The position numbers and the translations under genes are program-made. The notes under the pieces were generated by a model. The model was not told where the DNA came from, searched no databases, and worked only from the letters and a program-made list of their open reading frames with translations. 64,000 nt of DNA, from positions 4,092,001-4,156,000 of the forward strand of contig NZ_CP107796.1 in NCBI RefSeq assembly GCF_036345995.1, read 5' to 3'. Each line of letters opens with the position of its first letter. Position 1 is the first letter of the stretch. Below, in pieces: positions 36,484-44,815 of the stretch. This DNA is from Streptomyces sp. NBC_00557. GTDB taxonomy: Bacteria > Actinomycetota > Actinomycetes > Streptomycetales > Streptomycetaceae.

Positions 36484-36509
36484 GCCGGAACAACACCTTC
36501 CGGCCGGGG
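36479..36509 (+). terminator. Displaced dnaB terminator
   Basis: CCCCGGCCGGAA (36479-36490) and TTCCGGCCGGGG (36498-36509) form a perfect 12-bp stem with a 7-base loop. In the sequence without the transposon this hairpin would start 6 bp behind the dnaB stop codon, so it is most simply the original dnaB terminator, now 9.6 kb away. Confidence 0.75.
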
Positions 36510-36552
36510 AAATGGGCTCGACGTCCGCCGTGGCACCAGATGGACTGGGCTC

Positions 36553-37938
36553 ATGACGTCATCTCAGGAAGACCTGCTCCCCGGGACGCGCCGCGCCCTG
36601 CTGCACCGGATCGCCGTCGCCCAGGCCGAGGGCCGGGCGCCCTCGCTGGTCGCCTCCGTGGTGCGGGGCGGCAGAGCCGTCTGGCACGGGGCCCGGACCT
36701 CGGTGGACGGTCACGGACCGGACGAGAACGTGCAGTACCGGATCGGGTCCATCACCAAGACCTTCACTGCCGTCCTGGTGATGCGGCTGCGCGACGAGGG
36801 CCTGCTGGACCTGGGGGACCCGCTGGAGAAGCATCTGCCCGGCACTGGCGCGGGTGAGGCGACCATCGCCCAACTCCTCGCCCACACCGCCGGGCTGGCT
36901 GCGGAGTCCCCGGCACCCTGGTGGGAGCGGACCCCGGGCACCCTGCGCCCGGAGCTGGGCGATGTGCTCGGCGAGCAGCCCCTTCTGCACCCTGTCGGCC
37001 GACGGCACCACTACTCCAACCCCGGATACACCGTGCTCGGCGCTCTGGTGGAGCAGGTGCGGGGCGCTCCCTGGGAAGAGGTGCTGCGCAACGAGATCCT
37101 CGAGCCGCTCGGCCTGCACCGTACGAGCACGCAGCCGCAGGCCCCGCATGCCGGTGGCTGGGCCGTGCATCCGTGGGCGGACGCGATGCTGCCGGAACCG
37201 CTGGAGGACCTGGGCAGGATGGCGCCGGCCGGCCAGCTGTGGTCGACCACGGGGGATCTGGCGCTGTTCGCCGCGTTTCTGGCCGCGGGTGACGACCGGG
37301 TGCTGAGCGCGGAGTCGGTACGTGAGATGCGCACGCCGGCCGCTCCCGCGGAGGCGGCGGACGTACTGGACGGGTCCACGTACGGCCTCGGCCTGCAGAT
37401 CCAGCGGCGCGACGGCCGGCTCCTGGTGGGGCACTCCGGCTCGCTGCCGGGCTTCCTGGCGAACCTCACCCTCAGCGTGGAGGACGACGTGGCCGCGGTG
37501 GTGCTCGCCAACTGCACCAGCGGACCTCTGCTGGGCGCGGTGGGCGCCGACCTGGTACGGATCGTGGCCGAGGCGGAACCACGGATCCCGGAGCCCTGGC
37601 GGCCCCTGCGCGAGATCGATCCAACGGTTCTGGAGCTGACGGGGCAGTGGTACTGGGGAACCAGCGCCTTCGGTCTTCGGGTGACCGCCGACGGCCTTCT
37701 CGCCCTCGCCCCGCTGACCGGCAGCGGTCGGCGCTCCCGCTTCCGTTCCCATGGTGACGGCACCTGGACGGGACTGGAGGGGTACTACGCCGGAGAGCTG
37801 CTGCGGCCGGTACGGCGCCAGGACGGGTCCCTGAGCCATCTCGACCTCGGCTCGTTTGTGTTCACGCGGCAGCCGTACGACCCTGAGGCAGCCGTGCCCG
37901 GTGGAGTGGACCCGCAGGGCTGGCGGGGAATCGGCTAG
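36553..37938 (+). CDS. Serine hydrolase, class C beta-lactamase/DD-peptidase fold
   Basis: 461 residues from ATG 36553; the frame opens earlier but runs into the transposon end and the displaced terminator. Active-site motifs: S66-I-T-K69 (SxxK), Y154-S-N156 in HHYSNPGYTVLG, and H294-S-G296 in LVGHSGSLPGFL. The last ~110 residues form an extra beta-rich domain (GQWYWGTSAFGLRVTADGLL). There is no signal peptide, so it is probably a cytoplasmic esterase/peptidase-like enzyme rather than a secreted lactamase. The substrate is unknown. In related genomes this gene normally follows dnaB directly (from memory). Confidence 0.85.
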   Translation: MTSSQEDLLPGTRRALLHRIAVAQAEGRAPSLVASVVRGGRAVWHGARTSVDGHGPDENVQYRIGSITKTFTAVLVMRLRDEGLLDLGDPLEKHLPGTGAGEATIAQLLAHTAGLAAESPAPWWERTPGTLRPELGDVLGEQPLLHPVGRRHHYSNPGYTVLGALVEQVRGAPWEEVLRNEILEPLGLHRTSTQPQAPHAGGWAVHPWADAMLPEPLEDLGRMAPAGQLWSTTGDLALFAAFLAAGDDRVLSAESVREMRTPAAPAEAADVLDGSTYGLGLQIQRRDGRLLVGHSGSLPGFLANLTLSVEDDVAAVVLANCTSGPLLGAVGADLVRIVAEAEPRIPEPWRPLREIDPTVLELTGQWYWGTSAFGLRVTADGLLALAPLTGSGRRSRFRSHGDGTWTGLEGYYAGELLRPVRRQDGSLSHLDLGSFVFTRQPYDPEAAVPGGVDPQGWRGIG

Positions 37939-37957
37939 GCATTCCTGGCGCAGGGGG

Positions 37958-37971
37958 GTTTCACGTGAAAC
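37958..37971. other. parS: parS, ParB-binding site (perfect)
   Basis: GTTTCACGTGAAAC between two convergent genes. It is embedded in an imperfect hairpin with outer arms CAGGGG (37951) and CCCCTG (37975) that may act as a terminator. Confidence 0.95.
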
Positions 37972-38003
37972 ACACCCCTGCGCTTTCGGGTTCGCCGGTG
38001 CCG

Positions 38004-38456
38004 TCAGAGCCGCAGCTTGAAGCCCTCGTGTGAGGCGCTGAAGCCAAGCCGTTCGTAGAAGCGGTGGGCGTCGGTGCGCGTCTTGTCGGACGTGAGCTGC
38101 ACCATCCGGCATTCGAGCCGGCGCGAGGTCTCGATCGCCCACTCGATCAGCTGAGCCCCCAGCCCGCTGCCCCGCTCGTCCGCGTGGATGCGCACGGCCT
38201 CGATGAGGGCGCGGGTGGCACCCCGGTGCGAGAGGCCCGGAACGATCGTGAGCTGGAGAGTTCCGATCACACGGCCGTCGCGGACGGCGACGACGAGATG
38301 CTGGTTCGGATCGGCTTCCAGGCGTTCCAGCGCGGCCCGGTACGGAGTCATGTCGTCGGGGGACTCGCGCTTGGCGCCGAGCGGGTCGTCGGCGAGCATC
38401 GCGACGATCGCCGGAAGGTCGTCGCCGGTCGCACGCCGTATTTCAAGATCTCCCAT
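38004..38456 (-). CDS. GNAT-family N-acetyltransferase
   Basis: 150 residues from ATG 38456. Typical GNAT order: LEIRRATGDDLPAIVAMLAD, VVAVRDGRVIGTLQLTIVPG, the acetyl-CoA loop IHADERGSGLGAQLIEWAI, and the C-terminal DAHRFYERLGFSASHEGFKL. It lies 9 bp behind the MarR-type gene and is probably co-transcribed. The substrate is unknown. Confidence 0.87.
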   Translation of the reverse strand: MGDLEIRRATGDDLPAIVAMLADDPLGAKRESPDDMTPYRAALERLEADPNQHLVVAVRDGRVIGTLQLTIVPGLSHRGATRALIEAVRIHADERGSGLGAQLIEWAIETSRRLECRMVQLTSDKTRTDAHRFYERLGFSASHEGFKLRL

Positions 38457-38465
38457 GGGCGCACC

Positions 38466-38924
38466 CTATGCCGGTGCGTTCAGCGACTCCACCACCCGTA
38501 CCAGCGGGGCCAGTTCGGGGTTCCGGGAGGCCTCGTCCAAGGCCTCGCGCAGGGCGGCGTCATTGGTGGGCCGCGCCTCCTCGAGGAGCCGCAGCCCCGC
38601 CTCGGTGACATTGGTGTAGATGCCGCGCCGGTCGGTGGGGCACAGATAGCGCTCCAGCAGGCCGCGGTCCTCCAGTCGGGTCACCAGGCGGGTGGTGGCG
38701 CTCTGACTGAGGACGACCGCGTCGGCGACCTGCTTCATCTGGAGATGCCCGCCCTCGCCGTCGTGCTGGCGGCTCAGTACATCCAGCAGTGAGTACTCGC
38801 GCACGCTCAGGTCGTGCTTCGCCTGCAGGGCGCGCTCGATGTGCGCCTCGATCCTCCCGTGCAGCGCAGACAGGGCGCACCAGCCCTGTGCGAGGGCGGT
38901 GAGCGCGGGATCCGTCGCCGTCAT
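38466..38924 (-). CDS. MarR-family transcriptional regulator
   Basis: 152 residues from ATG 38924, with GGAGGAGA upstream. The winged helix-turn-helix has LSVREYSLLDVLSRQ, the recognition segment MKQVADAVVLSQSATTRLVT, and the wing RYLCPTDRRGIYTNVTEAG. It is divergent from an MFS exporter gene, the usual arrangement for a repressor that answers to an exported compound, and upstream of a GNAT gene on its own strand. Confidence 0.88.
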   Translation of the reverse strand: MTATDPALTALAQGWCALSALHGRIEAHIERALQAKHDLSVREYSLLDVLSRQHDGEGGHLQMKQVADAVVLSQSATTRLVTRLEDRGLLERYLCPTDRRGIYTNVTEAGLRLLEEARPTNDAALREALDEASRNPELAPLVRVVESLNAPA

Positions 38925-38974
38925 TGGTGTTCTCCTCCGTCCCGGAGCGGCTGCATCAAGGGTAGAGCAGTGCC

Positions 38975-39011
38975 GCAATTGCCCGCGCTTGCATATATCC
39001 CGCGTCTGCAA
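38975..39011. promoter_or_regulatory. Possible MarR operator region
   Basis: Between the divergent marR-type and MFS genes are the palindrome GCAATTGC (38975-38982) and an inverted pair TTGCA (38989-38993) / TGCAA (39007-39011). Either could be the operator; this is a weak motif call. Confidence 0.35.
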
Positions 39012-39067
39012 CTATTGTGAACGCACGAAAAGCGCACATGCAATCGTCTGGGAAGGTGTACCCCTCC

Positions 39068-40276
39068 ATGCCTCTCGCGCTCCTGGCCCTCGCGATCGGG
39101 GCCTTCGGAATTGGAACGACCGAGTTCGTGATCATGGGCTTGCTGCCTCAGGTCGCGGGCGACTTCGGGGTCTCCATCCCCACGGCGGGCCTGCTGGTGA
39201 CGGGCTACGCGCTCGGTGTGGTCGTCGGCGCCCCGCTGATGACCGTGCTCGGCACCAAGGTCTCCCGCAAGCGCATGCTGATGCTGCTGATGGGACTGTT
39301 CATCGCCGGCAACCTGCTCTCCGCGGTGGCCCCCGTTTTCGCGATCATGCTGATCGGACGCGTGATCGCCTCCCTCGCGCACGGAGCCTTCTTCGGTATC
39401 GGGTCGGTCGTCGCGGCCGAACTGGTGGCACCGCACAAGAAGGCCGGCGCCATCGCCATGATGTTCACCGGCCTGACCGTCGCCAATGTCGTCGGCGTCC
39501 CGCTGGGCACGCTCATCGGCCAGCACGTCGGCTGGCGCGTCACCTTCGGGATCGTGGCTGCCCTCGGGGTCGTCGGCCTCACCGGCATCGCCAAGCTGGT
39601 GCCCGAGATGCCGAGGCCCGAGGGAGTGCACCTGCGGCACGAGCTGGCCGCCTTCAAGAACGCCCAGGTCCTGCTCGCCATGGCGATGACCGTCCTCGGC
39701 TTCGGCGGCGTCTTTGCGGCCATCACCTACATCGCGCCGATGATGACCCACATCGCGGGCTTCGCCGACGGCTCGGTGACCTGGCTCCTGGTCCTGTTCG
39801 GCCTCGGCATGGTCGGCGGCAACCTCGTCGGCGGCCGGTTCGCCGACCGCGCCCTGATGCCGATGCTGTACGTATCCCTGGGCGCTCTGGCCCTTGTCCT
39901 GGCGCTCTTCACACTCACCGCCCACAGCAAGATCGCGGCGGCCGTCACCATCGCCCTGATCGGCGCCCTGGGCTTCGCGACCGTACCGCCGCTGCAGAAG
40001 CGCGTGCTCGACCAGGCGCACGGCGCCCCGACGCTCGCGTCGGCCGTGAACATCGGCGCCTTCAACCTCGGCAATGCCCTGTCCGCCTGGCTCGGCGGCA
40101 TCGTGATCGCGGCCGGCTTCGGCTACACGGCGCCCAACTGGGTGGGTGCCGCCCTCGCGGCGGCCGCCCTGGTCCTCGCCTTTCTGTCGGCGGCACTCGA
40201 ACGCCGCGACGGCGCCCGCAGCACCGTGATCGCCTCCGCCACACCCACCGGGCAGCAGACGCCGGTCCACCACTGA
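39068..40276 (+). CDS. MFS exporter, DHA1 family (AraJ/CmlA-like)
   Basis: 402 residues from ATG 39068, which has GGGAAGGTG about 9 bases upstream; in-frame starts at 39017 and 39038 lack one. The first helix PLALLALAIGAFGIGTTEFV and LLVTGYALGVVVGAP are characteristic of the 12-helix drug/arabinose exporters. LGTKVSRKRMLMLLMGLFIA is the conserved first-loop motif. It probably exports a small organic compound and is controlled by the divergent MarR regulator. The substrate is not predictable. Confidence 0.87.
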   Translation: MPLALLALAIGAFGIGTTEFVIMGLLPQVAGDFGVSIPTAGLLVTGYALGVVVGAPLMTVLGTKVSRKRMLMLLMGLFIAGNLLSAVAPVFAIMLIGRVIASLAHGAFFGIGSVVAAELVAPHKKAGAIAMMFTGLTVANVVGVPLGTLIGQHVGWRVTFGIVAALGVVGLTGIAKLVPEMPRPEGVHLRHELAAFKNAQVLLAMAMTVLGFGGVFAAITYIAPMMTHIAGFADGSVTWLLVLFGLGMVGGNLVGGRFADRALMPMLYVSLGALALVLALFTLTAHSKIAAAVTIALIGALGFATVPPLQKRVLDQAHGAPTLASAVNIGAFNLGNALSAWLGGIVIAAGFGYTAPNWVGAALAAAALVLAFLSAALERRDGARSTVIASATPTGQQTPVHH

Positions 40277-40389
40277 GCCGTCGCAGCATCGAGCGCCTGA
40301 CCGGGCACCTCTCACAGACCTCCGTGCCGGGGATCATCCCCGGTACGGCGAACACCCCCCTCTCATGAACACCCGAGGAGCAAACCTCC

Positions 40390-40809
40390 ATGAGCACCAC
40401 CGTCGTCGCCCCGCTGTCCATCGAGGACGCCGAACTGCTCGTCGCCACAGCCCGCCGCGCGGCGGAGGACGCCGGGGTCGCCGTCAGCGTCACCGTCCTG
40501 GACGCCGGCGGCCATCTGCTGGCCTTCCGCCGGGACGACCGGGCCGTGCTGATCTCCGGCGAGACCAGCACCCGTAAGGCGTACACGGCCCTCCAGCTGA
40601 ACGCTCCCACCGCCGACCTGGTCGAGGCGGTGCAGCCGGGCGGGCTGTTCCACACGCTGCCCACGGCCCTCGACCGGCCGCTGCTGTTCATCGCCGGCGG
40701 GGTGCCCGTCCACCGGGACGGCCGGCTGATCGGCGCGGTCGGCGTCGGCGGCGGTGCTCCGGAGCAGGACCACGGCTTCGCCGTCACGGCCGTCCAGGCG
40801 CTCGCCTGA
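40390..40809 (+). CDS. GlcG/HbpS-family haem-binding-like protein
   Basis: 139 residues from ATG 40390, with GAGGAG upstream. The family pattern is clear: LSIEDAELLVATARRAAEDA, VSVTVLDAGGHLLAFRRDD, STRKAYTALQLN, and GGVPVHRDGRLIGAVGVGGG. HbpS of Streptomyces binds haem and degrades it or signals to a sensor kinase. This copy has no signal peptide and no senS/senR neighbour, so it is closer to the cytoplasmic GlcG/DUF336 type. It is downstream of the MFS gene and may share its transcript. Confidence 0.82.
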   Translation: MSTTVVAPLSIEDAELLVATARRAAEDAGVAVSVTVLDAGGHLLAFRRDDRAVLISGETSTRKAYTALQLNAPTADLVEAVQPGGLFHTLPTALDRPLLFIAGGVPVHRDGRLIGAVGVGGGAPEQDHGFAVTAVQALA

Positions 40810-40829
40810 GCCACGAGCCCACGGACACG

Positions 40830-40866
40830 ACGCCGGCCCCGCCGCACCAAGCGGCGGGGCCGGCGT
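40830..40866. terminator. Bidirectional terminator
   Basis: A perfect 16-bp GC-rich stem, ACGCCGGCCCCGCCGC (40830-40845) against its complement (40851-40866), with loop ACCAA and followed by TCGTCGT. It lies between two convergent genes. Confidence 0.82.
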
Positions 40867-40881
40867 TCGTCGTGCGGGGAC

Positions 40882-41748
40882 TCAGCCCGCGGCCACGGTG
40901 AGGGGTGCGAAGCGGCGGGTCCAGTCCCCCGGGAGTTGTGTGATCCCGTATGTCATGACGGCGTTGAAGGCCACGGAGGCGAGTCCTCGCGCCTTCGCCC
41001 AGGCCAGCAGCTCCTCATGGCGCACGTCGATGTCGGTGCGCAGGGGGCGGTCCGTGCCCGCCGCCAGCGAGCCGATCAGTGCCTTCGCCGTTTCCGTGTC
41101 CTGGGCGACCAGCGGGCCGATGACATGGGTGTCCATGTTGGGCCATGCCGCCGTGTAGCCGGTGATGCGGCCGTCCTCCTCGGCCACCCGCAACTGGTCG
41201 GCGAAGGCAGGAAGCCGGGTGATCAGGGGAGTGCGGTCCGCGCCGAAGACCTCCTCGTCGAGACGCAGGATCGCGGGGAGATCCTCCGCGGTGGCGGCGC
41301 GGGTGGATACGCCGGACTCCGGGCCGCCCGGAGTGAAATGGCCCACCAGCATCTCCGCCCGGCCCGTCACCTTGAAACCCAGCTCCTCGTACAGAGGCCG
41401 GCCGTTCGATGTCGCGTGCAGGGTGAGGGGAGTGGTCCCCATGGTGGCCACGACATGGCGCATCAAGCGGCGGCCGACACCCTGACGAGCATGGCGTTCG
41501 GCTACCAGAACCATGCCGACGGCACCGAGATCCGGGCGCTCCGGTGGACCGTACTCCGTGACCACGCATGCGGCCACGAGACCGCCCGAAGGATCGTCGA
41601 TCCCGTATCCCTTCCCGGCAGTGAGGAGGAAACCCCACTTGTGTTCCTCGCGCTGCCACCCCCGGTTCTCGGACAAGTCGGCGCATGCGGTGAGATCGCG
41701 AAGCGTCAGTCGGCGGATGGGCAGAGCAGCGAGGGAAGGAGTCGACAC
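40882..41748 (-). CDS. Tandem-domain GNAT acetyltransferase
   Basis: 288 residues from GTG 41748; the ribosome site is weak and the frame stays open to 41805. It contains two GNAT repeats. The first has ADLSENRGWQREEHKW, GMVLVAERHARQGVGRRLMR and NGRPLYEELGFKVTGRAEML. The second has TRAATAEDLPAILRLDEEVF and a degenerate C-terminal fold ending MTYGITQLPGDW. The gene is isolated, and its substrate is unknown. Confidence 0.8.
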   Translation of the reverse strand: MSTPSLAALPIRRLTLRDLTACADLSENRGWQREEHKWGFLLTAGKGYGIDDPSGGLVAACVVTEYGPPERPDLGAVGMVLVAERHARQGVGRRLMRHVVATMGTTPLTLHATSNGRPLYEELGFKVTGRAEMLVGHFTPGGPESGVSTRAATAEDLPAILRLDEEVFGADRTPLITRLPAFADQLRVAEEDGRITGYTAAWPNMDTHVIGPLVAQDTETAKALIGSLAAGTDRPLRTDIDVRHEELLAWAKARGLASVAFNAVMTYGITQLPGDWTRRFAPLTVAAG

Positions 41749-41857
41749 GCAGGTCAGGCTGTCTGACCGGCGCCGCGACGTCCAGCGGTTTCCCTGCAGA
41801 CACACCGTCTTTTGGTCATGCCGTGGTCCTCTGCACAGCTCGTGGACAGCAGTACGT

Positions 41858-41871
41858 GTTTCACGTGAAAC
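41858..41871. other. parS: parS, ParB-binding site (perfect)
   Basis: GTTTCACGTGAAAC in the gap between the tandem GNAT gene and the flavohaemoglobin-like pseudogene. Confidence 0.95.
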
Positions 41872-42056
41872 TTCGGCTGCCGTCGGCCTGGCGAGGGACG
41901 GGTGTGCGCGACCTCCGCCGGCAGGGTCGACTCCGGTTCACGTCCGGGACGGTGGTGCACAGGTCCCGCGCGGGCCGCTAGCAGGGCAGGCAGCCAGCGG
42001 GACGCAGAGCGTGCGAGCGGCGTTTCCGGGTATGCGACCGGCTCATACGCCGCACC

Positions 42057-43118
42057 TTGGCCGAGATCAGCCCGATCGCCGACCAGGTCACCTCGTACTT
42101 CTACGCGCTGCTCTTCGTCCGCCATCCCGAACTGCGGGCGCTGTTCCCGCCCGCGATGGATCTGCAGCGGGAGCGCCTGCTGAAGGCGCTTCTCACCACG
42201 GCAGAGCACCTGGACAACACCCCGGTTCTCGTCGACTACCTGCAGAACCTGGGCCGCGGACACCGCAAGTACGGGACGCAGGCCGAGCACTACCCGGTTC
42301 TTGGTGAATGCCTGATCGACGCGCTGAGCACGTATGCAGCCACCGTCTGGAGCCCGGCGACGGAAGCGGCCTGGGTGCGGGCGTACCGGACGATGTCCCA
42401 GGTCATGATCGACGCAGCGGCGGCGGAGGAACTGCGGTCCCCGGCGTGGTGGCATGCGGAGATCGTCGCGCACGACCTCAGGACTCCCGATGTCGCCGTG
42501 CTCACCGTGCGCCCGGACCAGCCCTACCCCTTCCTCGCCGGGCAGTACACGAGCGTGGAGACACCCTGGTGGCCGCGCGTGTGACGGCACTACTCCTTCG
42601 CTTCGCCGCCCCGCTCGGACGGCCTGCTGACGTTCCACGTGAAGGCCGTACCGGCCGGGTGGGTGTCCAACGCGCTGGTGCACCGCGCCCGCCCCGGAGA
42701 CGTCATACGCCTCGGACCGCCGACCGGTTCCATGACGGTCGACCACACAACCGACCTGGGTGGCGGCACCGGCATCGCGCCTGTCAAGGCCCTGGTCGAG
42801 GACGTCGCCCAGCGCGGGGTGCGCAGGCCTGTCGAGGTGTTCTACGGCGCACGCACTCAGCACGACCTCTACGACATCGACACCATGCTTCGGCTCCAGC
42901 AGAGCCACCCCTGGCTGTCGGTCCACACGGTCGTCGACGAGCAGGCCCGCATCCAGCTCCCTGACGCACTGCGGGCCTGTGGGCCTTGGAAGGAGCACGA
43001 TGCCTATCTCTCGGGCCCGCCCGGAATGATCCGCAGCGGCATCCACGCGCTCCGGGACATCGGCATTCCGCCGAGCCGCATACGGCACGACGCCGTGGAG
43101 GAACTGCTCGGGACCTGA
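42057..43118 (+). pseudogene. Decayed flavohaemoglobin-like (globin plus FAD/NAD reductase) gene
   Basis: One reading frame encodes a globin domain (DQVTSYFYALLFVRHPELRA; haem-ligand region LQNLGRGHRKYGTQAEHYPV), then the start of an FAD domain (PDQPYPFLAGQYTSVETPWW). An in-frame TGA at 42582-42584 stands where WRHYSF is expected, a TGG-to-TGA change. The frame continues (FHVKAVPAGWVSNALVHRAR) into the NAD-binding domain (LGGGTGIAPVKALVEDV, VEVFYGARTQHDLYDIDTML). The strand before GGGTG looks about five residues short. At the 5' end the in-frame codons RLIRRTLAEIS fit the family, but no ATG or GTG exists between the stop at 41979 and TTG 42057. The protein is probably not made in full. Confidence 0.8.
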
Positions 43119-43123
43119 ATGCG

Positions 43124-43606
43124 CTAACCGAGGTCGGGGGCGTGCATGGCACGTACTCCCTCGATGTTGCCGTCCAGGTAGTGGCGCAGCGACAGCGGGA
43201 CCAGATGGACGGAGGCGATGCCGACGCGGGTGAAGGGTACGCGGACGATCTCGTACTCACCGGCGGGCTCGTCCACCTCGGGGCCGTGCCGCCGGGCCGG
43301 GTCCATGGACTCCAGCCGGCAGACGAAGAAGTGCTGCACTTTCACACCGGTGGCACCGCCGTCCTCACCGATGTGCTCGACGGTGTCCACGAAGCACGGA
43401 ACCACATCGGTGATCTTGGCGCCGAGTTCTTCGGACACCTCCCGGTGCAGGGCGTCCACAACGGTTGAGTCCTCGGGTTCGACTCCGCCACCGGGAGTGA
43501 CCCAGTAGGGATCGACGCCCGGCTTGGTGCGCTTGATCAAGATCAGGTCGTCACCGTCGAGGAGAATGGCACGGGCGGTGCGCTTGACCACGGGTCGGAC
43601 GGTCAT
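43124..43606 (-). CDS. Nudix hydrolase
   Basis: 160 residues from ATG 43606; no clear ribosome site, possibly leaderless. The Nudix box is complete: GGGVEPEDSTVVDALHREVS followed by EELGAK. The start VVKRTARAILLDGDDLILIK and PYWVTPGG are typical of small Nudix enzymes that hydrolyse nucleoside diphosphate derivatives. The substrate is unknown. It converges with the flavohaemoglobin-like pseudogene. Confidence 0.87.
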   Translation of the reverse strand: MTVRPVVKRTARAILLDGDDLILIKRTKPGVDPYWVTPGGGVEPEDSTVVDALHREVSEELGAKITDVVPCFVDTVEHIGEDGGATGVKVQHFFVCRLESMDPARRHGPEVDEPAGEYEIVRVPFTRVGIASVHLVPLSLRHYLDGNIEGVRAMHAPDLG

Positions 43607-43627
43607 GGGAGAAATGTGGCCCGGCTG

Positions 43628-43641
43628 GTTCCACGTGAAAC
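43628..43641. other. parS: parS-like site with one mismatch
   Basis: GTTCCACGTGAAAC, one base from the perfect ParB site, just upstream of the Nudix gene. Confidence 0.75.
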
Positions 43642-43693
43642 ATCGCACTGGGTCACCAGGGGTTGCCGCATGTGCAGGCCGTCTCGTCAGGTC

Positions 43694-44599
43694 TCAGCAC
43701 CAGCCCGCGGCAGCCTGCTGAAGCCATTCGTGGGCCCGCGCTATATGAGGCATGGCAAGGGTGCCGGTGCGTACCACCAGGAAGTACGTGCGCAGCGGCG
43801 GCACTGGCGGATCGTGCAGCGTCGTCACCGTGCCGTCATCGAGGGCCGCGGCGCACAGATAGCGGGGCAGCACCGCGATCCCGGCGCCCGCGATCGTGCA
43901 GGCGAGCACCGCGCGTAGATCCGGAACGATGATCGTGCCCGAGGTCGCCGGACGGGAATCGAAGACGGAGGCCCAGTAGCGCGAGACGAAGGGCAGCGAC
44001 TCATGGACCTCGACGACCGGTAGATCCTCCAGCGCGGGCGCTCCCTTCAGACGCAGCGCCTCCGCCCCGATCCGGTCCACCCAGCGCGGTGCGGCGACCA
44101 GCACGTGTTCCTCGTCGCAGAGCGGAGTCGCGGTGAGCAGAGCGCCGCGCGGACGCGCCGTGCTGATGGCCAGATCGTGATGTCCGGCGGCCAGTCCCTC
44201 CAGCGTCTCCTCCGCCGTGCCGAAGGAGGCGCGCAGAGCGAAGGGCTGGCCGTCGTCTCCGGTCAGCTCCGTCAGAGCGGGCAGGGCACGTTCGGCAGTG
44301 AACTCGGGCGGGCCGGCGAGGTGCAGGGTCCTGAGCGAGGACTCGTCGTCCAGACCGCTCTCGGCTATCTCCACCAGGGCGTCGAGATGGGGCGCGGCCT
44401 TGTGTGCGAGTTCGTCGCCGATGGTCGTCGGCGTGACCCCGCGCGCCTGACGCAGGAAGAGGGGCTTGCCCAGCTGCCGCTCCAGTGTGCGGATCTGCGA
44501 GGTGACGGCCGGCTGGGAGAGGCCGAGCAGGGCGGCGGCGCGGGTGAAGGAGCCGGCCCGGTGCACAGTGACGAAGGTGCGCAGCAAGGCCAGGTCCAT
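43694..44599 (-). CDS. LysR-family transcriptional regulator
   Basis: 301 residues from ATG 44599. The N-terminal winged helix-turn-helix is classical (LALLRTFVTVHRAGSFTRAA, LLGLSQPAVTSQIRTLERQL, FLRQARGVTPTTIGDEL). A periplasmic-binding-like effector domain follows (about 90-290). The upstream gap (44600-44815) contains an AT-rich stretch around 44650 that may hold its own operator. There is no divergent target gene, so the regulon is elsewhere or it controls the neighbouring lyase gene. Confidence 0.9.
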   Translation of the reverse strand: MDLALLRTFVTVHRAGSFTRAAALLGLSQPAVTSQIRTLERQLGKPLFLRQARGVTPTTIGDELAHKAAPHLDALVEIAESGLDDESSLRTLHLAGPPEFTAERALPALTELTGDDGQPFALRASFGTAEETLEGLAAGHHDLAISTARPRGALLTATPLCDEEHVLVAAPRWVDRIGAEALRLKGAPALEDLPVVEVHESLPFVSRYWASVFDSRPATSGTIIVPDLRAVLACTIAGAGIAVLPRYLCAAALDDGTVTTLHDPPVPPLRTYFLVVRTGTLAMPHIARAHEWLQQAAAGWC

Positions 44600-44748
44600 G
44601 GCGTGCCCCTCCCCTATCCCTGCCCTCCTCCGGCCCAGGCAGGCCTCAACTATAAATATGTCGATAGGTCTCTGTCGCTAGCGTGATTGGACACTGACTG
44701 AGAGTCAACTAGCCTTGGTCGCACGGTTCTTCGCGCGCAGGAGCCGAA

Positions 44749-44785
44749 GACGGTCCGAGCCACGAGGGGGGAGGCTCGGACCGTC
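44749..44785 (-). terminator. Terminator after the cystathionine-lyase-like gene
   Basis: GACGGTCCGAGCC (44749-44761) and GGCTCGGACCGTC (44773-44785) form a 13-bp stem with an 11-base loop, just past the lyase stop codon. Confidence 0.75.
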
Positions 44786-44815
44786 GTGCGCGTCGTCGGC
44801 CGGACGGCCATGTGC

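Noticed and set aside
42632..42645. GTTCCACGTGAAGG as another parS
   Set aside because: Three mismatches from the palindrome, inside the FAD domain of the flavohaemoglobin-like pseudogene and explained by its coding (FHVKA).
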